Assembly: GCA_032622095.1 (NCBI GenBank)
Contig: CP136069.1
Location: forward strand, 45,420,194 to 45,484,193
Reading direction: 5' to 3'
DNA: 64,000 bases
Source of the DNA: Siphonodentalium dalli
Lineage: Eukaryota; Mollusca; Scaphopoda; Gadilida; Siphonodentaliidae
Below, piece after piece: positions 42,971-55,435 of the stretch. Below the pieces are notes generated by a model. That model ran no database searches. It was not told the origin of the DNA and saw only the letters and a list, made by a program, of their open reading frames with translations. The position numbers and the translations under genes were made by a program. Each line of letters starts with the position of its first letter. Within the stretch, counting starts at the first letter, position 1.

Positions 42971-44675
42971 AATACAAATGTTATCTACTGTTCTTTCCCT
43001 TCCAAAACCTTGATGCAAAAACACTTCCTCAACATGTCTTCCAAGAAAGCATTATTAAGAGGGGAGGGGTACACAAAGTGCATGATTGCAATTCTTCAAG
43101 AATATTATTTGAGAAGAAAGGTCTTTGTTTGAAGTAATTTCGGACATCATGTAATAAATCAAAGAGGTAGTTGACGTGTTTACAACCTACCACAGGGCAT
43201 GTCAGTCTAACCTATCTTCTAAACAGCTCTTAATGTAATTATCTATGCCTAATTGGTAGCAACTCATTAGCAATAAACAATGCAAATGCTTGTTATATAA
43301 CCGCTACGTTTCATCTTGTCTTTTGACATTATAAGCTGTTTTCTCTGTGATTATTTTTTAACCATCGTTATCTTGAAACAAAAGTGAATTACTGATGATG
43401 GTATAACCAGGGGGTACTATTGTACTTGTTCCAAATAAACGTGCAGTCCCAGCTAAAATGTGCAGGTTGTATTCTCATAATTTTTTATACACCCGTTTTT
43501 AAAAAATAAGACATATTCAAGGTTTCCACTTGACTTGGGGGGGGGGGGGGGTGTGGGGGGGCTAAATCCGACGGTTTTGGTGCCGCAATAAAATAAAATA
43601 GAGGGTGGGATGTAAATCAATATAAATAGAGTTGTTTTTTACGGTTCCGGTTGTGTATTTGACACAAACTGCAACAGATCATAGGAAAGCAGCATTCTGT
43701 GTTTTACCGTTATTTAAATTTCGTCCAAAACAAGTTCAAAGAGTCATTCCTTAATATGAGGGAAACAATAAATGCAAAAATATCAGGGGTCGGGGTACAA
43801 CGGCAAATACAAATTTAACTTTCCGTATCTAAAGTATGTTTTTGGCAAGAAAGACCATGTGGCCGACAGGTTGTGGGAAAACCAGTGACATGTACACAGC
43901 CTGGTTGAACATGAATTTGAGATATATTTGGGCTATCGTCTTGTATGTACTGTACAATAAATCAATCATTTGTTAATTCATTCATATATTTCTGTCAGAA
44001 AATTATTAATTTAAATGGGAATGTATAATCATGAGCCATGAATATTAACTTTGATCAAATAGTCCCATTGACAATTTCATAAATAGTAATTCCACATTCA
44101 GGAATAGATGATCTGATATTGCCATGACATACTAGTGTTTATCTACCATTTCCTACGAAATTCCCTGATACAATTGGCGATAACGAATTGGCGATAAAAA
44201 CATCTATATAGTTACTGCAGTTGCGACACAAGGCGCTCGTGACGTCGTTGACTTGTTCAAAATCATGAATGAACTGACGTCACATCAATCGCGTGAAAAC
44301 TCAAAACGACATTCCAACGTATATTCTTGCATACTATAAACAAATAGTTCCAACGTTTTAACATTATTTGATTGCCTACCACCATGGGTATTATGGTATA
44401 ACATATCACAAAGTACTAATATGTATTTATTATAAATTATAAGTGTAAGAGATTGTTTCCATTGAATACAATTTCCGTTAGGCATATTCGTGTGAACTTG
44501 TAGGTTGTGAGAATTTAGCAAAGCGAGCTAATCGCGTGACACAGATACCTTTCAGGTTGGGAGAATTTACTCAAGAAAGCTAATCGTCGGACACATATTC
44601 AACAGTTTTGGCATTTAAGAAAACTCCTAAAATGTAATTTGTGCGATGGATTCTGTCACACCAATTGTAGATAAA
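42971..44675. other. Long unique stretch with a poly-G tract
   Basis: A G run at about 43536-43560 (interrupted by gtgt). No family repeats or coding features were recognised in this 1.7 kb. Confidence 0.45.
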
Positions 44676-44843
44676 TGTGTTATATACATAATGTGTTTGT
44701 AACGATTCATGTACCGCGACTCGGCTAGTTTTCGTGACCATATAGCGATTCGGCGACCAAGGTCGCCTCATCGCTATATGGCCATGAAAACTAGCCTCGC
44801 CGCGATACATGAATCGATACAAATACATTGTGTATATAACACA
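44676..44843. mobile_element. 168-bp palindromic MITE
   Basis: tgtgttatatacataatgtg mirrors tgtatataacaca at the right. The arms continue through cgattcatgtaccgcgac, ggctagttttcgtgaccata and cgaccaaggtcgcc to the centre. No second copy was seen in the window. Confidence 0.7.
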
Positions 44844-44984
44844 TATATATCGTCACCAGGTTTGTCTTCTGTTCAAACTAGTAGATGATAAATTCAAATG
44901 ATAAAACCATGGTCGGTCCGTCCTATCCTAGGTTCTATGGACCCTACATTTTAACCCTAGTGCAAACCATGCATATTATGTTAT

Positions 44985-45945
44985 TGGTCAAGCCATCCGT
45001 CTGTCTATTGTAATGTTTGTCTGTCTATTCGCTTCCGGTTTCCGGATGATAACTTTAGATAGTCTCAACTGAATGGAATGAAATTTGTTATGTGAGTTTA
45101 TTAGTCCAAAATACAGGTCAAGACCAGAATAAGCATGTAGGGAGGTTCAGTGCATTATCCTAATGATTAATGTTCCCAGTGGAAATTCATGGCCGACCTA
45201 AAAACATATTGATGTAAATACATCCACATTTGGCTTAAATTAAAGTACATGTATTTAATGTGGTCTAAAATATTGCTGAAGGCTTAATTCAATTTAAGTC
45301 GCTTCCGCTACACATTTGTCAAAAGATGAACAAATACATTTTAAAATGCCCCTTTTTGAAAAAACGGAACATATTATGTTATTGTTAATTTTATCATTTC
45401 CAGATGATAACTTTAGTAAGTCTGAACTAAATGGAATTAAATTTGGTATGTGAGTTTACTAGCCAAAATACAGGTCAAGTTCGAATTTGGGTTCCGCGCA
45501 CCAATTTTTTGTCAGAGTTATTGCCCTTGTCGACATAGAATTTGCCAATTATTTAGTTATTTAGTTTTAGTTGTCTGACTTGACTGTTTTCAAATTTTGG
45601 ATCTAGATTAGCCACATGATAATATAGTTCAAATTTAAACTTGGATTCGGCCCGCCCAATTTTTGCCAGAGTTATGGTCCTTGTTGACTAGAATTTGCTG
45701 ATTTAGTATATGGATTCCTCATATGAAGATACAGGTCAAGTTTGAATTTGGGTTCCGTCCGTCTATTTTAACCACAGTTATGGTCCTTGTTGACTTATAA
45801 TTTTATGATTATTTTGGTTTCCAGGTGATAGATTTAGTTATAGTTATCTGTTTGGCAAATTTGGCATATGGATCACTCGTTATTGCCTTTTGTTGAAATT
45901 ACCACGGGCGTGTTTTGCCACGCCCTAGTGATGCTCTTGTTAAAC
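44985..45945 (+). mobile_element. Family G elements, two joined copies
   Basis: A first block (44985-45180) starts ccatccgtctgtctat. A fuller one starts cccctttttgaaaaaacgga at about 45349, has units with gataactttag, caggtcaagttcgaatttgg and ttccg, and ends gggcgtgttttgccacgccc and tagtgatgctcttgtt. Confidence 0.65.
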
Positions 45946-46269
45946 ATTTATTTAGGTGAGTTGTCAGTGATACTTTGAAATTTCATATTTGCCAAGTTAT
46001 TTCCGTTACAGTACACTTCGATTTAATCTAGTTTGCTCAGGTGGTAGCAATTAAAATAAACGTGCAAACCCAAATATGAATCATGCAGGATTGAAATATT
46101 CTACGAAATTAATAAATGTGCATGCAGATAGAGGTCTTTATAAATAACGTTTTTGATAACTGAATACTCACATAAGAGTAGTTACTTGATTCCTATTTAT
46201 TCTCTTGGGGGGAGACTGGTGCCTCAGTTGTTGAGGTGCATTGAGCATTGGGTCATCATATCCAAAGTC
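45946..46269. other. Unique sequence
   Basis: Nothing recognised. Confidence 0.4.
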
Positions 46270-46512
46270 TTAACCCTTCCATGGCTGGAGCATTTGAGAT
46301 TTTGCGAAAACCCTGTGCCAATGCATTCTCTTATATATGCGAGTCTCCCTATATAACATTGACCTAACAATATGTACCTTGAGCTTGTAAGCCAGTGCAT
46401 TCTCTTATATATGCGAGGCTCCCTATGGGAGACTCGCATATATAAGTAAATGCACTGTCACATGATCTTTAAAGCTGCACCAGTGCAGCTCTTGTCATGA
46501 AAGAATTTATCC
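46270..46512. mobile_element. Family B1 MITE
   Basis: TTAA with cccttccatggctggagcat at the left. Two cores follow, the first shortened. The right end gtcatgaaagaattta has lost its TTAA. Confidence 0.7.
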
Positions 46513-46708
46513 TGATCAGAGATGATTTTTGTTCCATGCACAGGTACAGCAATGCCCTAAATAATCGACTCCTTAACCACTTGCATATATAAGTGAATGC
46601 ACTGTCACATGATCTTTAATGCCGCACCAGTGCAGCTCCCGTCATAAAAAAATTTATCTTGATCAGAGATGATTTTTCCATGCACAGGTACAGCAATGCC
46701 CTAAATAT
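46434..46708 (+). repeat. 147-bp tandem duplication across a B/C junction
   Basis: The unit includes the B1 right part (gcatatataag, gcactgtcacatgatcttta, gcaccagtgcagctc), a unique bridge (tgatcagagatgattttt and ccatgcacaggta) and the start of a C element (cagcaatgccctaaata). It occurs twice, with tgatcagagatg at 46513 and 46660. Confidence 0.75.
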
Positions 46709-46782
46709 TTCCGACTAAATCGTGAAAAATTACCCATAATTCTGCTGTGGTTAAGGAGTCGATTATTTAGGGCATTACTGTA
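46693..46782. mobile_element. Family C right part
   Basis: The second copy of cagcaatgccctaaata is fused to tttccgactaaatcgtgaaa and runs to gggcattactgta, so the left arm and centre are deleted. Confidence 0.7.
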
Positions 46783-46915
46783 ACCTGATTCATGTATCTG
46801 GGCGAGTTTGTCAGTTGCTTTCTGGGGTCTGTGGTTTGTATGTGAGTGAAATGATTTTCCATTGAAATTAACCCTCTACAAGGTCTTGAGTCCACCCATA
46901 AATAGACAATAGTTA

Positions 46916-47053
46916 ACTGCTGTGAGTAGCGTACAGTTTTTCTCCTCGAGTGAGATGCGGAGGATTATTTTTGCGAGGCGCTAGCTGAGTGAAAATAATC
47001 CTCACTTCTCACGTGAGGTGAAAACCGAACAACTCAGAACAGTTGACTGTTGT
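46916..47053. mobile_element. 138-bp foldback element
   Basis: acaatagttaactg at the left pairs with cagttgactgttgt at the right. The arms continue through gcggaggattatttt and aaaataatcctcac. Unknown superfamily. Confidence 0.6.
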
Positions 47054-47157
47054 GTTTATTATATTTTCTATACCAGTTTGTTATGATCCAGACCACAGTG
47101 AAACACACAGTTAGACCTAATACATTCTTAAAGCTACAACATCAGCAGCCATTTCTG

Positions 47158-47556
47158 TTAACCCTTTACCCAACAGAAGGGCCCTGTGCCAATGCATTCT
47201 CTTATATATGCGAGTCGACCATAGGTCGCCTCGCATATATAAGAGAATGCATTGGCTTAACACATTAAAAATTATAAAATTGTTAAAGAATGTAAGAAAA
47301 AATGGTAAAAAGTGTTAAAAAAGATTTTTTTTAGGCCAATGCATTCTTTTATATATGCGAGGCGACCTATGGTCGACTCGCATATATAAGAGAATGCATT
47401 GGCACAGGGCATAACTGTAACTATCACAATGTGGTCAAGGAGCCGGTTCCAATGATATCCATATTTGTATGGTTCTATTGAGACAGACCGAAGATATTTT
47501 AGGCTGTTGAAGCTTTATTTGGCCGGTTTTGGCCGGTTTGTTGGGTAAAGGGTTAA
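47158..47556. mobile_element. Family B2 piggyBac-like MITE, 399 bp
   Basis: TTAACCCTTTACCCAACAGA at the left and ggccggtttgttgggtaaag with ggttaa at the right, TTAA on both sides. It is nearly the exact inverse of the copy at 22021, including the long arm with atatccatatttgtatggtt. Confidence 0.85.
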
Positions 47557-47719
47557 ATATCAAGCAAGGATACCAAATGTCGCAAAAAATGACGTCATGA
47601 CACAGTGCTGAGAGTAGAATAATATCTTGAGATTAGGATAACACATTCGTTTTTCTGGGAATGGGGAAATGATTTATATTTTGACATAAAAAGTTGATGA
47701 AAATATAATAAATAGAGGA

Positions 47720-47850
47720 TATCTAGTGTTTTTAGTGGATACCAAAAATTATCTCATGAGTGACCGAGACAAAAGTCTATTTTTCGCGAGTGGTTTTTGT
47801 GGCGGTCACATTGAGATAATTTTAGGTATCCACTCAAAAACACTAGATTT
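47720..47850. repeat. Foldback repeat, about 130 bp
   Basis: atctagtgtttttagtggat and its inverse atccactcaaaaacactaga form the arms, which continue through aattatctca and tgagataatt. Confidence 0.65.
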
Positions 47851-48132
47851 TATTTTTATTTTAAGCATGCTATGTATGTACCCATTATAACCGGGTCACA
47901 TTCAAATATAATACTTCATAATAGAATTATTCTGATGCTACTATATATGGTTAACATTTTACAATTCGATGATAGAAATTCAGTTACGTCATAGACGTCA
48001 GTAACGTCAAAGCTACAATGAAAGTGTAATTTTCAATATCTTCACTCCTAGTTGTGGATAACGATTATTATCTGTTAACGATTTCTTCTATAATCTATTA
48101 GCGATTTCTTCTATAATCTATTGTTGAGCATA

Positions 48133-48344
48133 CAGTAATGCCCTAAATAATTGACTCCTTAACCACAGCAGAATTATGGGTAATTTTTCAGGATTTAGTC
48201 GGAAATATGACTTGTTGCCATTCATCGGAAAGCTCTCACCAGGAGGTTTCCGATGAATGGCAACAAGCCATATTTCCGACTAAATCCTGAAAAATTACCC
48301 ATAATTCTGCTGTGGTTAAGGAGTCGATTATTGAGGGCATTATG
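48133..48344. mobile_element. Family C MITE, full length
   Basis: cagtaatgccctaaataatt to gagggcattatg (the last CTG is reduced), TA on the left and TA on the right. Confidence 0.85.
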
Positions 48345-48381
48345 TACATTATTATATGTCCTAAAAAAATAAAAACTGTAA

Positions 48382-48693
48382 AGCCGCTTTCACACATGTC
48401 CGTTTCTCCGATGCGTTTCCTTGCGTTTCTAATATTTTAACGCATCCGGAAAACGCATCTGTCAAAACAGTGATAATATCACTGGGTCTTTCACACATGT
48501 GCGTTTGCCGGATGCGTTTCTTTTTTTTCATGTCTCGGACTTGAAATGCTGCGTTTCGCCTGCGTTTCTAAAAAAGCATACACAAGCATGTGTGGCTAGC
48601 TTCACTATTTCGACCGATGCGTTTTCCGGATGCGTTAAAATATTAGAAACGCAAGGAAACGCATCCGAGAAACGGACATGTGTGAAAGCGGCT
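48382..48693. mobile_element. Harbinger-like MITE, 312 bp
   Basis: AGCCGCTTTCACACATGTCC at the left is matched by its exact inverse at the right. The long arms run on through gatgcgtttccttgcgtttc and taatattttaacgcatccgg. TAA lies on both sides (48379-48381, 48694-48696), fitting the 3-bp TWA target of PIF/Harbinger elements. An internal partial copy of the end (tttcacacatgtgcgtttgc) starts at about 48489. Confidence 0.75.
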
Positions 48694-48696
48694 TAA

Positions 48697-49505
48697 CACC
48701 TGCATGGGACCACAGTTTAAATATGGTTCGGCCAGTCTAGATAAACCCACAACCCAATTATAAAATAATATTTATAGAATTGAGCTCGTAGCATCCAGAT
48801 ATTGAAGAAAATATTATTACTCAGCCACTCACTCACTCTTTCATATCAGTTTGGAAATGATGTTCCTTGTTAGTACAGGCCTCTGTTAGTACAATTGTCA
48901 GCCTCTTTGAAAAGCCAGCAAAAATCCTAATGGATGTATGTCTCTAGATTTGTGATTTAAAACCAGTTTCTGTTTTTATGGGATAACCTCCATTTCATTG
49001 GAGAGTGGCACAGAATACGCGCGATTTCATTGGTTAATGACATAACAGATCACTTCACAGATCAGAGGTCATTGACATATGTTGACAATTTTCCCATGCA
49101 TTGTCAAATACAACTACTGTTATACAGACGATACTAGTATATCCATAATTCATTACCTATACACTCTTTGAAATATAAGAGACATAATCTTCATGTTTTT
49201 ACCAGTCAACTATATTCGTGACTGATTATTCTTTTGCATCTTGTTGTATTTGTAACTATTTCTAAATACTACGATTCTCACAAACATTTACTGCGTCAGG
49301 AATGCACTTCATATTTGGAAACAGTTTATTACGTCATGTTGGGAATGCTGCATCGTCATAGAAATGAAATATACTCGTCATCCATTAGGTCCTTCGTTGG
49401 CTTTTCAAAGAGACTGGGAAATTATGTGCTACACGCCTCTGTTAGTACAATTGTGTGCTTTGTCCATCAAAATAGAAACAAGCATAACTGTCAGATACCA
49501 AGCCT
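48697..49505. other. Unique intronic sequence
   Basis: The 96-codon plus-strand frame at 49234 has no recognised motif. Nothing else was seen. Confidence 0.4.
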
Positions 49506-49928
49506 GCAAATAGTGTGTATGTAATTTGCAGAATGAGGTCCCCAGAGGGTGAATTAGTGACAATATCCCGCATGGCGGGCCAGCATCACCAGACTCACCC
49601 TCTGGGAACCTCATTCTGCTTAGCCCTCAACTGCTTTTGGGAGACATAGGATCAGATTGAAGTTCTCAGTTGAAGTTGGCTATGTTCACCCATTAGTCAC
49701 CTCGATTATGCATTTTATCTTCTGCAAGTTAGGGGATATAGAAAATTCCCAGAAGGGAAAAAGTAACTAAAACAATGTTAATTTGATACTGGACACTTCC
49801 AAGAAGATGAGGCCAATGCAGAATGAGGTTCCCAGTGGGTAAATTTGGTGATGCTAGCCCACTATGCGGGATAGCATCACTAAACTCGCCCTCTGGGGAC
49901 CTCATTCTGCAAATAACAGAACACTGTT
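49506..49928. mobile_element. Family A MITE, medium form
   Basis: caagcctgcaaatagtgtgt at the left. Both modules and the spacer with ggggatatagaaaattccc are present. The right end stops at gtttgcag followed by atac. The left flank reads cagatac, so part of the right end may have been lost at a duplication. Confidence 0.7.
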
Positions 49929-50069
49929 TGCAGATACTATATATGAAATGGCATTTTCTTTTACCCACTCTGTCATAGTCATGTCATACTTTGATATCTC
50001 TTCCACAAAGCTTATGTTCTGGCATTCAGAAACTTCACTGGTCTATGCACCTTCTTCCATCATCTGAGG

Positions 50070-51380
50070 GGATACACTATGTCATTGGAATGTCAGATGT
50101 ATAATCCACATGACTAAAGTGACAAAGTTACCCAAAGTAAGATGTTCTCGAGATATCAAAGAAAGGTTCTGTACAGTGTGGATCAAAACATGATGGCAGA
50201 TATTAAGAGTGAAATAAATTTATTATTATACACTCACCTTTCAATGAAATATGAGTATATTGGATTGGATTGTCTGTGTCCATTCATCTGGCCATCTGTT
50301 TGTCCATTCGTCCGGGTGTATATCTCAGCCATGGATTATGGTATCTAAATGAAATTTGATATATATGTTTGCCATCAGGAGTGCTATCAAAAGAGTGCAA
50401 TGATATTGTTCACATTTTCCGTTCTAGAGTTGTCCTTCTTTATTTTTCTGGAAACTTCCACTCTTCTATGCACTGTTGTAATGTTGTACAGTAATGCCCT
50501 AAATAATCGAACTCCTTAACCACAGCAGAACTATGGGTAACTTCAGGATTTAGTCGGAAAAATGGCTTGTTGCCATTGATTGGAAAGCTCTCAGTGAGAG
50601 CTTTCCGATGAATGTCAACAAGCCATATTTCCGACTAAATCCTGAAAAGTTACCCATAATTCTGACATGGTTAAGGAGTCGATTATTTAGGTCATTACTG
50701 TACCTCTTTGTCATCCGTGGGGATAAACTATGAGTTTATGTCATTGGAATGTCAGGTGCAGATTCCTCATGATTAAAGTGACAAAGTCACAGAAAGTAAA
50801 ATGTTCTCGAGATATAAAAGGAAGGTTCTGTACAATGTGGATAAAAACATAATGACAGATATTAGAGTGAAATAAATTTATTCAAAGAAAAATGCGGGTA
50901 TATTGGATTGGATTGTCTGTCCACTTATCTGGCCATCTTTTTGTCCATCCAACCGGGCATCTATCTCAGCCATGGATTATTGTTTTTGAATGAAATTCAG
51001 TATAATACAATGATAATGTTCACAGTTTCCATTCTTGAGTTATCCTTCTTAATTTATCTGGAAATTTCCGCTCTTCGATCAGACTATGCACCGTTGTACG
51101 GTATGTCCTTATCATCTGAGAGGATACAATATGTCATTGGAATGTCAGGTGTATAATCTTCATGGTTAAAGTCACAAAGTTACGGAGCAAATAAGTGCTC
51201 TTGCTGTGTTTTCCTCATGGGAAAGACTGTTGTTCACATTTTCTGTTCTAGAGTTATTCTTCTTTGTTTATCTCGACATTTCTGCTCTTCTAAGCACTGT
51301 TGTAATGTTGTATCTCTTTGTCATCTGAGGAAATACACTACGTATGTCATTGGAATGTCAGGTGCATAATTGTTTTCCGA
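50070..51380 (+). repeat. Tandem gtccattc repeat block
   Basis: About three related units share ggattggattgtctgtccac, tatctcagccatggattatt, cattggaatgtcaggtg and tgtaatgttgta. The first unit is interrupted by a family C element. It is related to the shorter block at 37055. Confidence 0.65.
50489..50700. mobile_element. Family C MITE with an empty paralogous site nearby
   Basis: cagtaatgccctaaataatc to ggtcattactg, TA at 50487-50488 and 50701-50702. The sister repeat at 51275-51330 reads through the same site without the element, with one TA. Confidence 0.9.
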
Positions 51381-52173
51381 CTTTGAAATACTTCCAACAT
51401 GGCTACCCCATTTGTAGACAAATATCATTGCTCCTATTGTGACAGTGACATGTTTAGTTATAGGCTCTGCTGTACGATTTGACCTTGGTCTGCTCAAGTT
51501 GAAATCTAATGAAATATTATTTACCATCAGTTCCATTCACTTGATCATACAGAGGACATGATTCTCTGTGAATTGGAATATCCAGACTCTGTAACTCCTG
51601 TTTGTTCGGTGAGATTAGGTGAGAATATTAGACTGGTTCCCCATTATAGATAGGCTGGGCAGACACATTTGTTCCTGTCCGCTTCCCATTTAATCAGAAT
51701 TGACTGCCGGGTCCCATTTCATATTACCCCAGCTCATCTTACATTGACCGAACTAATCTACCATTCACTACATGAAATACCACTCATGGTTTTCACTTAT
51801 CCCTTCTATCTATAGGCCACAGTTAAAATTATTTAGGCTTCCAGAGTTTTTATATATGGCAGATAAAACAATAAATTACACGATATTGTAATATTATGTA
51901 CTTTTTTATTATTTATAGTACATTAAAACAAGGAGAAGCAGTCTGGGGGGTATTCATATTTATTTTGAGCAAAGTTGAATAATAAATAATAAAATAAAAT
52001 GAAAAGCCACCCCACCCCCTATTTTTTTCTTGCATGTCACCAGAAACACAGGTATATATTTTTTTACCTAGTGGCGACCCGCTGAGTGCTTACATGCTTG
52101 AGCGAGCATGGTTTGAGCAGAGGTAGTGCTTATTTCTAAAGTCACCAAACCATTATGACAGTAGAAAACTCAT
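51381..52173. other. Unique sequence
   Basis: Nothing recognised. Confidence 0.4.
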
Positions 52174-52416
52174 TTAACCCTTCCATGACTGGAGCTTCCT
52201 GAAATTTTGCAAAAACCCTGTGCCAATTAAAGGGAGCCTTGCATATATAAGAGAATACATTGGCCTAACAATATATACATTGGCCTTGTAGGCCAGTGCA
52301 TTCTCATATATATACAAGGCTCCCTATGGGAGACTCATATATATATATATATGAAACGGCACTGGCACAGGATCTTTAATGCTGCACCAGTGCAGCTCCT
52401 GTCATAAAAGGGTTAA
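52174..52416. mobile_element. Family B1 MITE, complete
   Basis: ttaacccttccatgactgga (TTAA 52174-52177) to cctgtcataaaagggttaa (TTAA 52413-52416). Shortened first core, second core with an (at)n extension. Confidence 0.8.
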
Positions 52417-52797
52417 TGACTCATGTGAAGAACAGCCTAGTTCTGTATGTAACCCTGTATCAGGACAAGACTTGGCGCAGCACCACCATGCCCTGGTGGT
52501 AATGAGTAGACACTGGGTTCAATACTGCCACAAGGCTGCCAATTTGTCTCGCAGTCGATGAGGAATGTCATATCATTTATTATCATTATCTACTCTTTTG
52601 TACACTGCATATACTGCTCACACCATTTGGTGCCAGGTCACCATGGAGAGGTCCACCTGTCGTTAACCAAGAATTCTGACATTTGAACATGACCGAATAA
52701 ATGTCGAGCATAGGTGTTCCTCTTAGTGAAACCAGTCATTTTGTGAATTTTAGATAGTCAACTCTTCCCATTCAATTGGTGTTCATTCAAGCATGTA
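52417..52797. other. Unique sequence
   Basis: Nothing recognised. Confidence 0.4.
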
Positions 52798-53010
52798 CAG
52801 CAATGCCCTAAGTAATCGACCTCATAACCACAGCAGAATTATGGGTAACTTTTCAGGATTTAGTCGAAAATATGGCTTGTTGTCATTCATCGGAAAGCTC
52901 TCGGGGAGAGCTTTCCAATGAATGGCAACAAACCATATTTCCGACAAAATCCTGAAAAATTACCCATAATTCTTCTGTGGTTATGGAGTCGATTAATTAG
53001 GGCATTACTG
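52798..53010. mobile_element. Family C MITE, complete, 213 bp
   Basis: cagcaatgccctaagtaatc to tagggcattactg with TA on both sides. The arms are near-perfect, meeting at gctctcggggagagc. Confidence 0.9.
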
Positions 53011-54156
53011 TAGCCTCTCACCATATCATTAGTTATAAGATATGTGGGTCTCATGTAAGAGCTTATCTTCCCAAAGTTTCATCGCATTCTGATTACCACA
53101 TCAGAATCTATCCTCGAAAATATCAGGGGGAACTTACTTTTATAGGTGTTTATTACTGCACATAGCTCAAGTCGCAAGTGTACAACATCAGAAGGCAAGA
53201 ATAATATATTTGATTGGCAAATAATTGTACAGATTGGAAGGCAAAATTTACATGGATTTATCAAAATTATCATCATAAATTACATACTATGCGACAGCAC
53301 GAGTGCCGTATCGACAAACCCAAATCGTGTCGATCTGTGTTTATTACATGCTTCGCGTCCTAGAATCCGTGCATTAAAAATACATGATTAGAATGTTTAT
53401 TTAGGCACATGTTTGTCATGTGTGATGATTCTTTTATTTAAATAGTTCCAGTTTCATGGTTGAGGCGAACATCATGTACATCATTTTACGTCAACGAGAT
53501 GCTCATGGAACTTACATTCCATACGGATTTGTAAATATGGAACAGCAATAACACTCTACTTCTATGAACAAGCGTGTAATAAAACTAAAAATACGCTGAT
53601 CAGTGGACGTTTTTCCAAGTGTTGATAATATTAGGTATGGCCTTACATCAAAGGTCTCCAGGAAACTTATTGATGGTACGAGAAAACATCCACGCTCGCC
53701 CAAACATTTTGGTAAACACTTGGTTTTCATTTGATATTAGTGTTACAAATTTGCCACGAAATAATCACGATCGGGTCTCCACAATGATGTCTCGATATTT
53801 ACATAACTGAAACCGTCTAGGAAATCAGAGGGATATGATGTATTGACCATATGTAGTTTCTGTTGAAAGTCACTCACGATAATGGAAGTAAGATTCATCT
53901 GTCGTAAAGTCCATTTTTAGGATCGTAAGTGATTTTCAATGCAAACAGACTGTTATTTCCTTTGAATGTTTAAATAATGGCTTCCCAAGGCTGATCATTT
54001 AAGGATCAGGGACCCCATATTTTGGCTTGGAATTCACTCATGTGGTATTCGTCAAATTTTGCAGGTATACACTGTTTATTACACACTTGTTCCTGGAAGT
54101 ACAGTGTTATTGCTGTTCCATATTTATAAATCCCAGGATTTGCTTAGCTCTACATA
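53011..54156. other. Unique intronic sequence
   Basis: No family repeats. The short frames on both strands have no recognised domain. Confidence 0.4.
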
Positions 54157-54337
54157 CAGTAATGCCCTAAATAATCAACTCCTTAACCACAGCAGAATTA
54201 TGGGTAATTTTTCAGGATTTAGTCGGAAGTATGGCTTGTTGCCATTCATCGGAAAGCGCTCAGTGTCATATTTCCGACTAAATCCTGAAAAATTACCCAT
54301 AATTCTGCTGTGGTTAAGGAGTCGATTATTTAGGGCA
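54157..54337. mobile_element. Family C MITE with central deletion
   Basis: cagtaatgccctaaataatc to gattatttagggca. The terminal ttactg is lost. The 164- and 106-codon frames crossing it come from the palindrome. Confidence 0.8.
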
Positions 54338-55192
54338 AACTTGAATTTACAATTGGAACTTAACACTTTATCGTCCCAGACATTGTTAGGGTCTGTTTTA
54401 AAATTGTTGATTTTCATGACAGCCTTTGTTGTCATTATTATAAAAGAGGTGGCTTTTTTGGAGTGTATCTTTAACCCGGATCCATATTCGTTCAAAAATG
54501 TTCTTTTCCCGGGATCGGACTCACTTTTTAAAATTACTTTAAATGTGTATTAGGTGTAGTTTTCACATTATCTTATGGTTGTATGTGAGCAAAAAAATTA
54601 TTGTGACCGAGTTGCTGATATAAACGACATACAACTGTTGCCACAGTCAAGGGAGAAGTGCGTCTGAAGAAATCGCGTGATTAGTAGAAACTTGGATAGC
54701 ACATATGTATATCTCTAAATGAATTTGGAACATGTGTACAAGTCATTTGGCTGGAGTTTCTGGACACAAATTAGGATATAGTGCCATTTACTCGTTCACC
54801 CCGACTCCCTGTATGGTTAAGGCAAATTTCTTGAACGAAATGTGATTGTCCTAGCTAATTGGTTAGCGACTGTATATAATATATCGAATTAGCCTGAAAT
54901 ATTTGTACAAGACAAGAATTTTGTCGGCTCTCTGTCCAATTCACATAATCATCCCAAATCCTTATCCATAAAGGTGAGTTGCTCAAATAAACTGTCTTAG
55001 TTCATTGGTTAATGTTGTTGTAAAATTTGTATATATCGAAATGAACTGGAACCTGTGTATAGGATATCTTGTTAGACATGAATCCAGGTTTTTCTGGATA
55101 TTAAAATCGTGGATTGGGGGCCTGCAAGGTGTGATAACAAGAGTTGTTGATTTATATTCTTGTTTATTAGGAACTAGGTGATATATGAATTA
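54338..55192. other. Unique intronic sequence
   Basis: Nothing recognised. Confidence 0.4.
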
Positions 55193-55335
55193 CAGTAATG
55201 TCCTAAATAATCGACCCCTAAACCACAGCAGATTTATGGAAATTTTCAGGATTTAGTCAGAAATATGGCTTGCTGCCATTCATCGGAAAGCGATCGGTGA
55301 GATGGTTAAATGGTCATATACTTCGGGCATTACTG
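55193..55335. mobile_element. Family C variant with altered right end
   Basis: The left half is intact (cagtaatgtcctaaataatc to catcggaaagcgatcggtga). The right half is replaced by ggttaaatggtcatatac and then ttcgggcattactg, with TA on both sides. Confidence 0.75.
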
Positions 55336-55387
55336 TAGGTCCAGATACTGTATAAATGTCTGCAGATATCACCGGGGTTCCGGTGAC

Positions 55388-55435
55388 ACTCACTCTCTCT
55401 TTCTCTCTTTCACTCTCTCTCACTCTCTCTTTCTC
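55388..55435 (+). repeat. CT-rich microsatellite
   Basis: Interrupted ctctct and ctttct repeats, about 48 bp. Confidence 0.8.

Noticed and set aside
54059-54553. 164-codon + strand frame and overlapping 106-codon minus frame
   Set aside because: Both cross a family C palindrome. The same peptide fragments (LNPEKLPIILLWLRS) recur wherever C occurs.
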